Shown in pieces: positions 9,360-19,264 of a DNA stretch of 64,000 nucleotides. A program made the position numbers and the translations under genes. The stretch is from positions 792,101 to 856,100 of the forward strand of contig NZ_GL877878.1 of assembly GCF_000194155.1 (NCBI RefSeq). The letters are read 5' to 3'. The notes beneath the pieces are model-generated. The model was not told the DNA's origin. It saw nothing but the letters and a program-made list of their open reading frames with translations, and did not search any database. How positions within the stretch are numbered: the stretch's first letter is position 1; every line of letters starts with the position of its first letter. Source of the DNA: Saccharopolyspora spinosa NRRL 18395. GTDB lineage: Bacteria > Actinomycetota > Actinomycetes > Mycobacteriales > Pseudonocardiaceae.

Positions 9360-9650
9360 ATGGAAACCTCGCTGATCATGCTGTACGGGCTGGCCGTGGA
9401 CGCCCGGGCCGAGCCGACGAATCTCGGTGACACGATGGCCGCGCAGGCGTTCCAGAAGGTCGACTACGACTTCACCCGACTGAACACGCCACTGTGTCAC
9501 CGAAGAACATGGGCCAGCGTCGCGGCCCGCGCGAAGTACTTCGACACCTGGACCGCGGAATTCCTTGCGGCGCATCAACAAGCCACCGTGCTGCACCTGG
9601 GCGCCGGACTGGACCCTCGCGTGTGGCGGGTCGACCCCGGGGCGTGGCCT
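9360..9650 (+). pseudogene. LCM/PPM-type SAM methyltransferase, truncated
   Basis: From METSLIMLYGLAVDARAEP the frame follows the leucine-carboxyl-methyltransferase family: LGDTMAAQAFQKVDYDF, KYFDTWTAEFL and the SAM-binding motif VLHLGAGLDPRVWRVDPG. Similarity stops right after motif I, where the sequence runs into the 3' end of the antiporter gene on the other strand. About two thirds of the gene is missing. Confidence 0.7.
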
Positions 9651-9681
9651 GCCGATCGATCATCCGGCCACCTCGCCGGCG

Positions 9682-10887
9682 CTACGTGGTTTCCGCAGTG
9701 CCTCCGCGGCGCTCGTTTGAGGCCGGCTTGCGAAGCAAGGCGAGGGCGGCCGCTGGGAACAGGAGAACCGACAAGAGGCCCGCGCAGATCAGCGCCGCCG
9801 CAGTCACCGGAGTCATCAGGCCGAGCGCGACGCCGATCTGCGTTGCGGCAACCAAGAACGGCAGCGACGTCGCCTGCAGCAGCCCGGCCGCGACCGAGGA
9901 GCGTGTGCCAAGCGAGCGCTGGTAGAGCAGTGCTGGAGCGCCGCGCACGAGCAGCAGCGCGAGGAGGAATAGTGGCACTCGCAGCAACGCGGACGGAGTC
10001 GCGATCAATCCTCCGAGGTCGAGCTGCACACCGCTGGCGACGAAGAACACCGGAATCAGGAACCCGTACCCGATCGCTTCCAGCTTCGTCCGGAAATGCG
10101 GATGCGTAGCCGAGTCACGATCGACGAAGCCCACGACCGCACCAGCCAGGAACGCGCCCAGGATGCTCTCGAGGCCGAATCCCTCGGCGAGCACGACGAA
10201 GGCCACGAGCAGCACGACCGCCGCACGAACCCGGATCTCCGCGGTGGTGTCCTGCAACCGCAGGAATAGATCTCCCAGACGCATCGACCGCCCTGCCAAA
10301 GCCACCGCCATCCCAATGGCGGCCACGAAGGCGACGAAGACGATCAGCGACACGAGCCGGCCTCCGGTGCTGCCGCCGGACGTGGAAAAGAGCAGTGACA
10401 GCAGAACCACCGCGGCGAAGTCGGCCACGGAGGACGCTGTGATCGTCATTTGCCCCATCGCCTGGTCCGCACGCCCAGCGTCCTTGAGCACGGGGACGAC
10501 CAGACCCAGCGACGTCGCGGACAAGGCCACCGCGATCAGCATCGGATCATGCACCCAGCCTGCCGCGCCGAATGAGAAGCCAGCCGTCACGGCGATCGCC
10601 AAGCTCACCACGTAGCCGAGCAAGGCCACCCGCAGCAGCGGCCCGCGCAGTCGATGGAGGTCAACTTCCAGCCCTGCGAGAAACAGGAGAAACGCCAGTC
10701 CCAGCAAGGCGACGATCTGCACCGCCTGATCCATCCTCACCAGTCCCAGCACGGATGGCCCCACGATGACGCCGGCCACGATCTCCAGGACCACCGACGG
10801 GATCCGCAGCCGCGGTGCCAGCCCGAGAAACAACGGCGCCAGAAAGGCAATGATCGTCAGGATCAGGAGATTCCCGAAGCTCGGCAT
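9682..10887 (-). CDS. Cation:proton antiporter (CPA2/Kef type)
   Basis: 401 residues with about 12 hydrophobic segments, including IVAGVIVGPSVLGLV and FLLFLAGLEVDLHRLR, both typical of the Na+/H+ exchanger domain of CPA2 proteins, and GAFLAGAVVGFVDRDSA. No C-terminal TrkA-N regulatory domain is present, as in many short actinobacterial members. It is predicted to exchange Na+ or K+ for H+ in the cell membrane. The ATG lies two bases after the stop of a hydrophobic stub, suggesting it was the second gene of an operon. Confidence 0.85.
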   Translation of the reverse strand: MPSFGNLLILTIIAFLAPLFLGLAPRLRIPSVVLEIVAGVIVGPSVLGLVRMDQAVQIVALLGLAFLLFLAGLEVDLHRLRGPLLRVALLGYVVSLAIAVTAGFSFGAAGWVHDPMLIAVALSATSLGLVVPVLKDAGRADQAMGQMTITASSVADFAAVVLLSLLFSTSGGSTGGRLVSLIVFVAFVAAIGMAVALAGRSMRLGDLFLRLQDTTAEIRVRAAVVLLVAFVVLAEGFGLESILGAFLAGAVVGFVDRDSATHPHFRTKLEAIGYGFLIPVFFVASGVQLDLGGLIATPSALLRVPLFLLALLLVRGAPALLYQRSLGTRSSVAAGLLQATSLPFLVAATQIGVALGLMTPVTAAALICAGLLSVLLFPAAALALLRKPASNERRGGTAETT

Positions 10888-10892
10888 CGCTA

Positions 10893-11070
10893 GCCCCCGC
10901 TCAACCGCTGGTCCACCTCAAGCAGGTGCAGCCATACCTCGCTGGCTGCGAGAAACGTAGGCACCGCGTGCACGAGTTGGTTCAGCAGCACGACGCCTAC
11001 GATCGCGATCGTGGCGCAATGCAGGAGCCCCTGCACGCTCGGACCCGTGAACGTGCCCCAGAAGCACGTC
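10893..11070 (-). pseudogene. 3' stub of a small hydrophobic protein
   Basis: On the minus strand a frame reads SSWSATCFWGTFTGPSVQGL, then ATIAIVGVVLLNQLVHAVPT and HLLEVDQRLSGG, and stops just before the antiporter ATG. The hydrophobic content and tight spacing suggest the tail of a former membrane protein gene co-transcribed with the antiporter. No start is visible and the family is not recognised. Confidence 0.35.
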
Positions 11071-11112
11071 GCGCTCCACGACGACAGGCTTGCTCGTACA
11101 AGTGATACCCAT

Positions 11113-11890
11113 ACCCTATGCGGGGCATCTCCGACGCCGTATTGCGACGTCCGGACCTCACCCTCGTCGAACGTCCCTGGCTGGTCTGTCAGCCACTACG
11201 CACACCTGCGGGATCGGTGAACGTGACCGGTGAAACCACACCGGCTGCCTCCAGCGCTGCCAAGGATCACTGCGGCAGCACGTCCGTTGCAATCGCCCAC
11301 CGTGTACAGCCACCCACCGGCTGACCCCGCTGACGTGCAAAAGGTCGTCAAAGAACAGTGTGCCGTCCCACGCCCGATGAACTGCTCCAGCTCCGCCTGC
11401 GAAGGCGGTTCCTCAGCGAACAGCCCGAACCGGGCCACCTGCTCATCGGCCAAGAACTCCACCTGCACGCGTGGCATTCAACTCCAAGATCCACAACAGC
11501 AAGATCCTGGCCATGACCAGCCCTCCGCCGTTTAGCGGAGGATCCTGTACCGCTGCCAGCTTCCGCCGTTGCCATAGTCATTTGCTGCCGATTCGCGTGG
11601 ACTGGGCTGCGAAGTCGAGCGGCCGCATCTGCATGTGGTGCGCTCCTGAGCTCCGGCTTCCCGCTCGCCCCCGGGCAGGCGCGCCGCGCCCGGTGAAATC
11701 CCGAGCTAAATTAATACCCCGTCCGCGAGAACTGCCAGAGGCGTTCGGCCCACTTGCTCGCCGCCGTGCTCCGGCACGCTGGAGGCGTGCCTACCTACGG
11801 CAACCATTGTTCCGAATGGGCTGCGGGCTGTCACTTCGGTTTCGACAACCCGGACTACCGCTGACGGATACGCCCCAGGGAGAGTCCACG
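11113..11890. other. Gene-poor stretch with a Tn3-type transposase N-terminal stub
   Basis: On the minus strand from 11477 to about 11367 a frame starts MPRVQVEFLADEQVARFG and continues EEPPSQAELEQF, which matches the start of the DUF4158 N-terminal domain of Tn3-family transposases; it then decays. The rest of the stretch shows no gene that I can support. Confidence 0.5.
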
Positions 11891-12568
11891 ATGACTGGAC
11901 AGAACACGGATCTGGTAGGGATGGTCACCGGACTGGATTGCGCTGCCATCGTGGATGCCATGGGGCGTGCTCACCAGCACCGCGCGCATGTGCTGAGCCT
12001 GGTCAGTCCCACCCCGCAGCGCCCGATGTTCGGCCCCGCCGTGACCATCGCCTATCTACCTTACCGCGACGACGTGACCGATACCGCGACTGCGGGATTC
12101 GCCGGCTGGTTCTACCGAGCGGTAGGAGATACCCCTGCAGGAACAGTCCTTGTGCTCTCCAGCGGCGGCTACCCGGACGTCTCGCACGGCGGTGGCACCA
12201 AAATGTCCCGCCTGCACAACCACAAGCTCGCCGGGCTGCTCTGCGATGGCCGGCTCCGCGACTTCGATGAACTGGCCCGGTACCGCTTCGCCACCTGGTG
12301 CAGGGGCGAGGCCACCCGAGCGGGCGGCGACACCGTGATGCCGTGCGCGGCCAACATCCCCGTCGAAGTCGGCGGCGTGTGCATCACACCCGGTGACTAC
12401 ATCTACGCGGACCGCGCCGGCGCCGTCGTCATCCCGGCGGACAGCGTGCGGGGCGTGTTGGCCGAAGCGCACCACATCCAAGCCGAGGACGAGGATTTCC
12501 GGGCTCAGATCCGCAACGAGGACCCTTCGGCACTACGGGCAGGAAGACGCTTCGTTGCTGAGCCGTAA
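11891..12568 (+). CDS. RraA-family protein (HMG/CHA aldolase-like)
   Basis: 225 residues. The fold is marked by VSHGGGTKMSRLHNHKLAGL followed by CDGRLRDFDEL, corresponding to the G-x-x-x and D-G-x-x-R-D metal/substrate motifs of the RraA family. Members are either 4-hydroxy-4-methyl-2-oxoglutarate aldolases or regulators of RNase E. With Arg and Asp of the active site kept, an aldolase or decarboxylase role is more likely, but the substrate is not evident. The start ATG has GGGAGAG about 6 nt upstream. It is not part of an obvious operon. Confidence 0.75.
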   Translation: MTGQNTDLVGMVTGLDCAAIVDAMGRAHQHRAHVLSLVSPTPQRPMFGPAVTIAYLPYRDDVTDTATAGFAGWFYRAVGDTPAGTVLVLSSGGYPDVSHGGGTKMSRLHNHKLAGLLCDGRLRDFDELARYRFATWCRGEATRAGGDTVMPCAANIPVEVGGVCITPGDYIYADRAGAVVIPADSVRGVLAEAHHIQAEDEDFRAQIRNEDPSALRAGRRFVAEP

Positions 12569-12737
12569 CGCGACGCGACCGGATTTCGCACGACGGTGTC
12601 ACGTTGCCCGGCACCGGGCCCTGCCGTCGAGCGCGTCCGCTGGGCATCGGGGTCTCGGCGAAGGACTGGGCCGACGGCGCGCCCGCCCTGTCCGAGCCGT
12701 GGCCTATCGCCGGTAACTGTCTCTTGTGGACGGGAAG

Positions 12738-12772
12738 GGGCGCAGGTTCAAATCCTGTCAGTCCGAGGTTCG
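12738..12772 (+). pseudogene. tRNA 3'-end-like fragment
   Basis: The run GCAGGTTCAAATCCTG followed by a CAGTCCGA-type acceptor strand has the shape of a tRNA T-arm and 3' end. I could not build the matching 5' half upstream, so this is a fragment, possibly an attachment-site scar. Confidence 0.35.
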
Positions 12773-12918
12773 GAAGAACCGCTGGCTGGTCGCGAAAGCG
12801 GTGCCCGCTGGGGCAAGTGCAGAAGGCCTGTCCAAGAGCGAATCTGGAGCGTGGCCGTCAACTGCGGACCTGGAGGCGGCCCACCGAGGCGTCCACAGCG
12901 GGCTTGTCGGCCTGCGGC

Positions 12919-13083
12919 ACGCCGATTACCGCAAGTTGTTCGCGGATCGAGTTCGAAGAGCTCTTGGAGCGCGTCGGCGTAGTCGGCACCGCCCCGCACC
13001 GACGCGAGTTGCTTGACCCGGACCGTCGGCGCGTGCGGGAGCTTGTCCACCACGCGGCGGACGGTACGCGACAGGCATGGCAA
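12919..13083 (-). pseudogene. hemA (glutamyl-tRNA reductase) C-terminal fragment
   Basis: On the minus strand the frame reads [20 protein letters not shown], then [13 protein letters not shown], which is the conserved end of the dimerisation domain of glutamyl-tRNA reductase. Nothing of the catalytic or NADPH domains remains. This is a stray piece of a housekeeping gene, so the working copy must be elsewhere. Confidence 0.65.
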
Positions 13084-13117
13084 TCTTCCGATGCGTGCTT
13101 TGCGGCAGGTTGCAGCC

Positions 13118-15342
13118 TCAGATGTCCGCTGGCGGTAGTTCGGGCAGCAGCTTGTCGAGCGTGATGGGAAAATCTCGCACGCGTATTCCGGTGGCGTTGA
13201 ACACCGCGTTGGCCACCGCTGCGCCGGCTCCGCAGATGCCTAGTTCACCGAGTCCTTTCGCGCCGAGGACGTTGGCTTTGTCGTCGAACCCGTCAAGCAC
13301 GACGGCATCGATCTCGGGGATATCGGCGTGGACGGGCACCAGGTAGTTCGCGAGATCCCGGGTGACGAAGGCGCCGGTCCGCGTGTCGACGACGCCCTCT
13401 TCTTCCAACGCTGCGCCCACTCCCCAGATCATGCCGCCGATCAACTGCGAGCGCGCCGTCTTGGCGTTGAGGACGCGACCCGCCGAGAACACGCCGAGCA
13501 TCCGCCGGAGACGGATCTCGGCGGTGTAGGCGTCAACGCCGACTTCCACGAAGTGCGCCCCATAGGTGTGGATCGAGTAGGCGGCGTAATTCGGCTCCTC
13601 CATCATCCAGACCGTTGAGCCTTCTGCCTCGACACCTTCGGGCTGGGTGCGCGCGATGATCTCACTCAGCGCGTCGGATCGGCCACCGATGTGCACGCTG
13701 CCGTCCGAGAACACCGCGCCTGCCGGATCCAGGCCATGCAGTGAGGAGCGCGCGTCGCCGGTCGCCGTGATCAGCAGCTTCTCGCGAAGGGATTCGCATG
13801 CGCGGTATACGGCGGTGCTCGAGTTGCCGGCGCCCCATGAGCCGCCGGAGCCCACGCTGACGGGAAGCTCGGAACGCCCGAGTTCCACGCGGACGCGTTC
13901 GACCGGCAGTCCGAGCGCCTCAGCAGCGACCTGGCTGAGGATCGTATAGGTGCCCGTGCCGATGTCGGTCATGTCCGACTGGACTACGGCGGTGCCGTCC
14001 GCGTCCAATCGGACGCGCGCCGTCGCCGCTCCCTGGAAATGCCCGCGGATGGCGGCGGAGACACCGTAGCCGACCAGCCACGGCCCGTCCCGAAGAGTCG
14101 CTGGCTTGTCGGGGCGGCGCTCCCAACCGAACCGGCGGGCTCCTTCGCGCAGGCAGTCGACCAGCTGACGGTCGCTGAAGGGCACGCCGCGCTCCGGGTC
14201 TCGCTCCGGCTCGTTGCGGATCCGCAGCTCAACCGGATCCATCCCGACCGCGTCGGCCAGTTCGTCCATCGCTGACTCGACCGCCAGCAGGCCCGGCGCG
14301 TCGCCCGGCGCGCGGACGTCTTCACCCTGCGGCAGATCCAGCGGCACCAGCCGGGTGCGCGTAAACCGGTGGGGCGCGGCGTAGAGGCTGCGAGTCGAGG
14401 TGGCGGTCGGCTCGCCGTACTCGATGTGCCGGTTCGTGTGCATGGTGACCTCGTGGCCGAGCGCGACCAGCCGTCCGTCCGGTCCGGCACCCAGCCGAAC
14501 CCGCTGGCTCGATGTGGGGCGCAAGCCGACGAGGTGGAAGATCTGCTGCCGGGTCAGCGCGACCTTGACCGGCTGGCGCAACGCGCGCGCGGCGAAGACC
14601 GCGAGGATCGCTTCGGCGTGAATGCGCAGTTTGGAGCCGAATCCGCCGCCGACGTACGGGGTGACGATGTGGATCCGTTCTCCGGTGAGCCGGAGCGTGG
14701 CAGCGATCGAGGCGTGAGCCGCGTCGACGATCTGCGTAGCGGCGTAGACCGTCAGATCTTCGCCGTGCGGTACCGCGAGACATGCGTGTGGTTCCAACGC
14801 CTGGGAAAACTCGTACGGCGTCGTGGCTGGTCGACTTTGATCGCCGCGGCGTCGAATCCGTCTCCGAAATCGCCCACCGCGGTGTCGGTGCGCAAACCCA
14901 CGATCAGATGTTTCGGCGCGTACTCCTGATCCTGATGGGCGGCGAAGTCGAAATGTCCAGCCTCTGCTGCGTATTCAACATCGACGAGCGCGGCCGCAGC
15001 GCGTGCCTGCTCGAATGTCGTGGCGACGACGAGCGCCACGGCTTCGCCATAATGGCGGACCTCGGGACGGCTCAGCGTCGGATAGGCACGCCAGTACTCG
15101 AAGGGGATGGACTCATCACGGGTGCCTTGAACCGGGGTGTTGAGGTGGGTCAGCACCAGCCGAACGCCCGGCGCGCGCTCGGCCGGCGAGGGGTCGATTC
15201 GCGTGATGCGGCCTTTGCCTATCGTCGCGCCGACGATGAAGCCGTAGAGCGGTTGGCCACCATCCCACTGCTCATAGGCGTAAGGCGCTCCGCCCGTGAC
15301 CTTCAACGGGCCATCGACGCGGTTGAGAGATCGCCCGATCAT
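13118..15342 (-). pseudogene. paoC: paoC-type molybdopterin-binding aldehyde oxidoreductase subunit, frameshifted
   Basis: From ATG 15342 ([21 protein letters not shown]) to [19 protein letters not shown] the sequence follows E. coli PaoC closely: RPEVRHYGEAVALVVATTFE, ALEPHACLAVPHGED, VRAPGDAPGLLAVESAMDEL, TDIGTGTYTILSQ and the catalytic-Glu segment [11 protein letters not shown]. Near 14838 the frame shifts between VDQ and YEFSQALEPH, so two frames are needed (15342 to about 14838, then to 13118). Only a few bases appear lost. The ATG overlaps the paoB stop (TGATG). As sequenced, the large catalytic subunit is not made. Confidence 0.8.
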
Positions 15343-16328
15343 CACGCCTCCGCCCCGATCGCCTGCGCCAGCGTGCAGCAGAACGTGCGTTTGGCGAGCT
15401 CGATCTTGAAGTCGTTGTCGCCACGGCCCACGGCTTCCCGCATAGCCGCGTCGGCGGCGGCGCGATACGTGGCCATCGTGGCGGGATTGCCGATCAATGC
15501 GGCCTCCGCATCGAAGGATCGCCAAGGCTTGTGCGCCACGGCGCCGAACGCGACACGAGCCCCGCTGATCGTTCCCCGCCAGGCCGAGACAATGGTCGCC
15601 ACGGACACCAACGCGAACTCGTAGGACGCCCGGTCACGCACCTTCCGGTAAAGCTGCTGGCCCGGCGGAGGTGGGGGCAGGGAAACGCCGGTGATCATTT
15701 CGCCCGGCCGCAGGACGGTCTCGATGTGCGGCGTATCGCCCGGTAGGCGGTGGAAGTCGGTGATGGCGACGCAGCGTTCGGACCGGTCGTCGGCGAGCAG
15801 CTCGATCTGCGCCTCCAACACCGCCATCGCGACGGCCATATCAGAAGGGTGCGTGGCGATGCAGGCGTCGCTGGCGCCGAGGATCGCGTGTATGCGGTTG
15901 TAACCACCGATCGCCGAGCAGCCGGAGCCGGGATCCCGCTTGTTGCACCCTGCCGCCGTGTCGTAGAAGTACGGACACCGAGTGCGTTGCACGAGGTTGC
16001 CGCCGACGGACGCCTTGTTGCGCAACTGCCCCGAAGCGCCAGCGACCAATGCCTGGCACAGAATCGGGTATCTGTCGCGCACCCGATAGTCGGCGGCAAC
16101 GTCCGAATTCGACGCCTGGGCACCGATACGCAGTCCGCCGTTGGGCAACTCCTCGATGTCCGTCAAGGGCAGGCGGCTGATGTCGACCAGATGGCTCGGT
16201 TGTTCGACATCGAGCTTCATCAGGTCGAGCAGATTTGTGCCGCCGCTGATGAACTTCGCGCCTGGACGGGCCCCTGCGAGGATCGCGGCCCGAGCGTCGG
16301 TCGCTCGCTCGTAGGTGAACGGCCTCAT
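15342..16328 (-). CDS. paoB: PaoB-type FAD-binding subunit of aldehyde oxidoreductase
   Basis: 328 residues, starting [23 protein letters not shown]-binding signatures are [20 protein letters not shown] and [18 protein letters not shown]. The cysteine cluster in [21 protein letters not shown] is the extra [4Fe-4S] loop that distinguishes PaoB from ordinary xanthine dehydrogenase medium subunits. It carries electrons from the molybdenum subunit to an acceptor. Its ATG overlaps the paoA stop by four bases and its stop overlaps the paoC start, indicating translational coupling. Confidence 0.88.
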   Translation of the reverse strand: MRPFTYERATDARAAILAGARPGAKFISGGTNLLDLMKLDVEQPSHLVDISRLPLTDIEELPNGGLRIGAQASNSDVAADYRVRDRYPILCQALVAGASGQLRNKASVGGNLVQRTRCPYFYDTAAGCNKRDPGSGCSAIGGYNRIHAILGASDACIATHPSDMAVAMAVLEAQIELLADDRSERCVAITDFHRLPGDTPHIETVLRPGEMITGVSLPPPPPGQQLYRKVRDRASYEFALVSVATIVSAWRGTISGARVAFGAVAHKPWRSFDAEAALIGNPATMATYRAAADAAMREAVGRGDNDFKIELAKRTFCCTLAQAIGAEA

Positions 16329-16897
16329 ACCGGACCTCCCTCGGCAACGCCGCGGAGAGCGGCGACGATGTTCGGGTAGGCGGCGCACCGGCAGATATTG
16401 CCGCTCATGCGCTCACGGATCTCCTCATCGGTCAACGCGATCTGCCGGGACGCCACGTCGGCGGTGACGTGGCTGGGCCAACCCGCCTTCGCTTCGGCGA
16501 GCATCCCGACAGCCGAACAGATCTGGCCGGGCGTGCAATAGCCGCATTGGAAGCCGTCGTACTCGACGAATGCGGCTTGGATGGGATGCAGGGCTTCGGG
16601 TGAGCCCAGACCTTCAATCGTCACGATCTCGTCGCCGTCGTGCATGACCGCAAGCGTCAGGCAGGAGTTGATGCGCAGACCGTTGATCAGCACGGTGCAG
16701 GCGCCGCACTGCCCGTGGTCGCACCCTTTCTTGGTCCCCGACAAGCGCAGATGCTCGCGCAGCGCGTCTAGGAGCGACGTGCGCGGATCCACCTCCAGGC
16801 GCTGCGCACGGCCGTTGACGTTCAACGTGACCGTCGAGAGCTGGGATGTCCGCTCCACTGCGGACGACCAGTGCGTGTCGGTGCCTGACTCGCCCAT
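16325..16897 (-). CDS. paoA: PaoA-type [2Fe-2S] subunit of aldehyde oxidoreductase
   Basis: 190 residues. The N-terminal plant-type ferredoxin domain has cysteines in [13 protein letters not shown] and NSC (about residues 59, 64, 67, 79), and the second cluster domain has QCGYCTPGQ and [12 protein letters not shown]. It accepts electrons from the FAD subunit. ATG 16897 follows AAGGAGG by five bases, which decides it over the longer frame. No Tat signal is obvious, unlike the E. coli periplasmic enzyme, so the complex may be cytoplasmic. First gene of the paoABC-like operon. Confidence 0.88.
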   Translation of the reverse strand: MGESGTDTHWSSAVERTSQLSTVTLNVNGRAQRLEVDPRTSLLDALREHLRLSGTKKGCDHGQCGACTVLINGLRINSCLTLAVMHDGDEIVTIEGLGSPEALHPIQAAFVEYDGFQCGYCTPGQICSAVGMLAEAKAGWPSHVTADVASRQIALTDEEIRERMSGNICRCAAYPNIVAALRGVAEGGPV

Positions 16898-17286
16898 GAC
16901 GGTCCTCCTTCTCGCGTTGAACGTGCCGGACCATGACATCGCTTGTCGCCGGAGGCACTGGGCCCGTCGCCCAGCAACAGGCTGGAGGTGGTGTCAGCGG
17001 TCAAAATAGGGAATTAGGTCATGGGATACAGGGCACAGCTGAATGGTCGGGTCCGCGCGACCGGTTCGAACAAAGTGGCGGCACGCGGGTCGATCATCAA
17101 GCAGCCAGCGCGACGCGGACAGCCACTCGACGCGCTACGGCTCACATCGTCACTGCCCGGTGGTTCCGCGGCGGCGAAGTCTTGCCTCGCGCGATGAGAT
17201 GGTTGGCAGGGTCTTCCGCAGATCCCGCGCTTGCTCGCTCACTTGCAGCTTGGTGCACATCCTGACAACGGGGTGAGGGGAGCCGG
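16898..17286. other. Intergenic stretch without a visible gene
   Basis: Upstream region of the paoABC-like operon. It probably contains its promoter, but I cannot point to clear -35/-10 elements or an operator. Confidence 0.4.
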
Positions 17287-17743
17287 ATGAGCCGCGATCC
17301 CTGAGACAAAGAAATCGAGATCCTTGCCCTGCGCTAGCAACTGCTCGGTCTACAGCGCCAGATCGGCAAGCCCGCGTTCAGCGACACCGGGCGCTGTCCT
17401 CGCTGGCCTGCTCTACCACCTGCCGAGAGAGAAGCTGCGGCACTTCCTGCTGCTCGTACGCCCGGACACGATCTTGAGCTGGCACCGCGATCTGCTCAAG
17501 TGGCGCCACGCTGCGACCTGCGTGCCGAAGCGTCGCGGGCGCCCGCCGATCATCCGCTCGATTCGCGCCCTGGTGCTACGTCTGGCGCGCGAGAACAGCT
17601 CGTGGGTCTACCGCAGAATCCGCGGTGAACTCGCAGCACTTGGCATCACGGTCGCCGCCTTCACCGTCTGGGAGATCCTCCGCGAGCACGGTATCCCATC
17701 CGCGCCCGGACGGCAGAGCACGACGCGGGTCCTTTTTGGATGA
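17287..17743 (+). pseudogene. Integrase-core transposase, N-terminal fragment
   Basis: Decayed copy of the same class of IS gene as at 3385-4470. The readable part contains LRHFLLLVRPDTILSWHRDL, RALVLRLARENSSWVYRRI and GELAALGITVAAFTVWEIL, i.e. the helix-turn-helix region. Stops interrupt the first codons, and the catalytic core is absent after 17743. Confidence 0.7.
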
Positions 17744-17797
17744 ACGGCGGAAGCTGTTGCGCAGCAACCGGCGCTGCTGCTTGGCCATGATCTCGGA

Positions 17798-18457
17798 TCA
17801 AAGGGGCCTGGTTGCGGGTAAGTAGTTTTCTAGCAGGGTGGCGAAGCGTGATCGCGGGGCGGCCGCCGCTACAGCGATGGCGTCTGGTGCTGTGTCGACG
17901 TCGCGCAGTGGTGGCAGGTCGCGCACGTGCAGGCCAGCTGTGGTGAGTCGGCGGCGCTGGGCGGCGCCTGTGTGCGGTGTGGACATCGGGACTCCGCGCA
18001 GGAGCGTCGGGTCGGGGGCAGCAAGGCCGAGCGCCCAAAATCCGCCGTCGGTCGCTGGGCCGAACCACGCGTCGCATTCGTGCCACGCGCTGGATACCAG
18101 CGCGGGGGCGAGCAATTGGGGGGTCAGCTGCGGGGTGTCCGAGCCGACTACCAACGCGGGGCCGTCCGCGACGGCGCTGAAGGCCTCGGCCAGGCGTTCG
18201 TCTAGGCCGCCGGCGGCCTGCGGTATCACCTCGATGCCGGAAGGCAGCCAGCGTCCAGGTTTGCCGTCCAGCACGAGTACCCGGCGGTGGGCTGGGCAGC
18301 GGCGTATGGCCTGCAGGGTGTCGACAAGCGCGGCCTCGGCCAGCGCGGCGGCCTGGTCGGGGGTAAACGGCGGGGTCAGCCGAGTCTTGACGAACCCGGG
18401 CCGTGGCTGCTTGGCGATGACCAGCAGCGTGGTCGGCGGCCTGGCTTCGGTCATCAT
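17798..18457 (-). CDS. DUF2064 / TIGR04282-type glycosyltransferase-fold protein
   Basis: 219 residues with the nucleotidyl-/glycosyl-transferase A fold signature of DUF2064: LLVIAKQPRPGFVKTRL near the N-terminus, ALVVGSDTPQLTPQLL with the nucleotide-metal Asp, and PATDGGFWALGLA. Families of this type are often found beside GT2 proteins in exported-glycolipid clusters; the actual sugar donor is unknown. It overlaps the preceding GT2 gene by four bases (ATGA), so the two are translationally coupled. Confidence 0.8.
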   Translation of the reverse strand: MMTEARPPTTLLVIAKQPRPGFVKTRLTPPFTPDQAAALAEAALVDTLQAIRRCPAHRRVLVLDGKPGRWLPSGIEVIPQAAGGLDERLAEAFSAVADGPALVVGSDTPQLTPQLLAPALVSSAWHECDAWFGPATDGGFWALGLAAPDPTLLRGVPMSTPHTGAAQRRRLTTAGLHVRDLPPLRDVDTAPDAIAVAAAAPRSRFATLLENYLPATRPL

Positions 18458-19152
18458 CGGGCGGTTCCCGCGTGCTGGTGCGGTGGCTCGTCGAGCACGG
18501 CGCGCATGTCACGGACGGCGTGCCAGGTGCCACGCAAAGTGCCGGTGACCTTGGATCGCCCCGCGCGCGGGTGGTATGGGACGTCGATCTCGTGCACGCG
18601 CCATCCGGCGTCGGCGGCGTGGACGACCATCTGCAGGGGGTAGCCCGATCTGCGGTCGGTCAAAGTCAGTGCGAGCAGGGCCTGCCGACGGGCCACCCGC
18701 ATCGGTCCGAGGTCGGACAGGTGCAGGCCAGTCCGGCGGCGGATCAGGCGAGCCAGCGCGTGGTTGGCGAGGCGGGCGTGCACTGGCCAGGAGCTGGGAC
18801 CCGTGGGTCTGCGGCGGCCCAGCATGAGATCCACGCGGCCCTCGAGGACGGGTGCAGCCAGCAATGGCATCAGCCCGGGGTCGAGGGAGGCGTCGCAGTC
18901 GCAGAAGCCGACCAGGGGTGCGGTAGCGGCGTGCAGCCCGGCCGCGCAGGCGGCACCGAACCCGCGCAGCGGTTCAACGACGACATGCGCGCCGAGCGAG
19001 GCGGCGAGTTCGGCGGATCCATCGGTGGAGCCGTTGTCTACGACCACGGCACGCCAGCCAGGAGGGATCTGCCCCAGCACCCAGGGCAGGGCGGGCGCCT
19101 CGTTCAAACACGGAAGCACCAGCTCAGCAGAGGGCGAAGGACTATCCGACAT
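18454..19152 (-). CDS. Glycosyltransferase family 2
   Basis: 232 residues. The GT-A core is clear: ELVLPCLNEAPALPWVL, VVVDNGSTDGSAELAASLGA, PLRGFGAACAAGLHAAT and the metal-binding CDCDASLDPG. No transmembrane segment follows, so it is a cytoplasmic enzyme resembling dolichol-phosphate sugar synthases or teichoic-acid-type GT2 enzymes. It probably makes a polyprenyl-phosphate sugar used by the GT-C protein encoded nearby; this is inferred from context. The gene leads a two-gene operon with the DUF2064 gene. Confidence 0.85.
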   Translation of the reverse strand: MSDSPSPSAELVLPCLNEAPALPWVLGQIPPGWRAVVVDNGSTDGSAELAASLGAHVVVEPLRGFGAACAAGLHAATAPLVGFCDCDASLDPGLMPLLAAPVLEGRVDLMLGRRRPTGPSSWPVHARLANHALARLIRRRTGLHLSDLGPMRVARRQALLALTLTDRRSGYPLQMVVHAADAGWRVHEIDVPYHPRAGRSKVTGTLRGTWHAVRDMRAVLDEPPHQHAGTAR

Positions 19153-19264
19153 GTCCTACAGGCTAAGCAGACAAACAACATTTCGTGTTGTGGATCAGCC
19201 CGAGGTTGGGGCCTAGGTGTGATCTGCGGCGACGATGGCTACCTTGTGCGAGGCAGTGGCGGCG

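Noticed and set aside
12600..12780. Complete tRNA gene
   Set aside because: Only the T-arm and acceptor 3' strand can be drawn; no matching 5' acceptor, D-arm and anticodon arm are found upstream.
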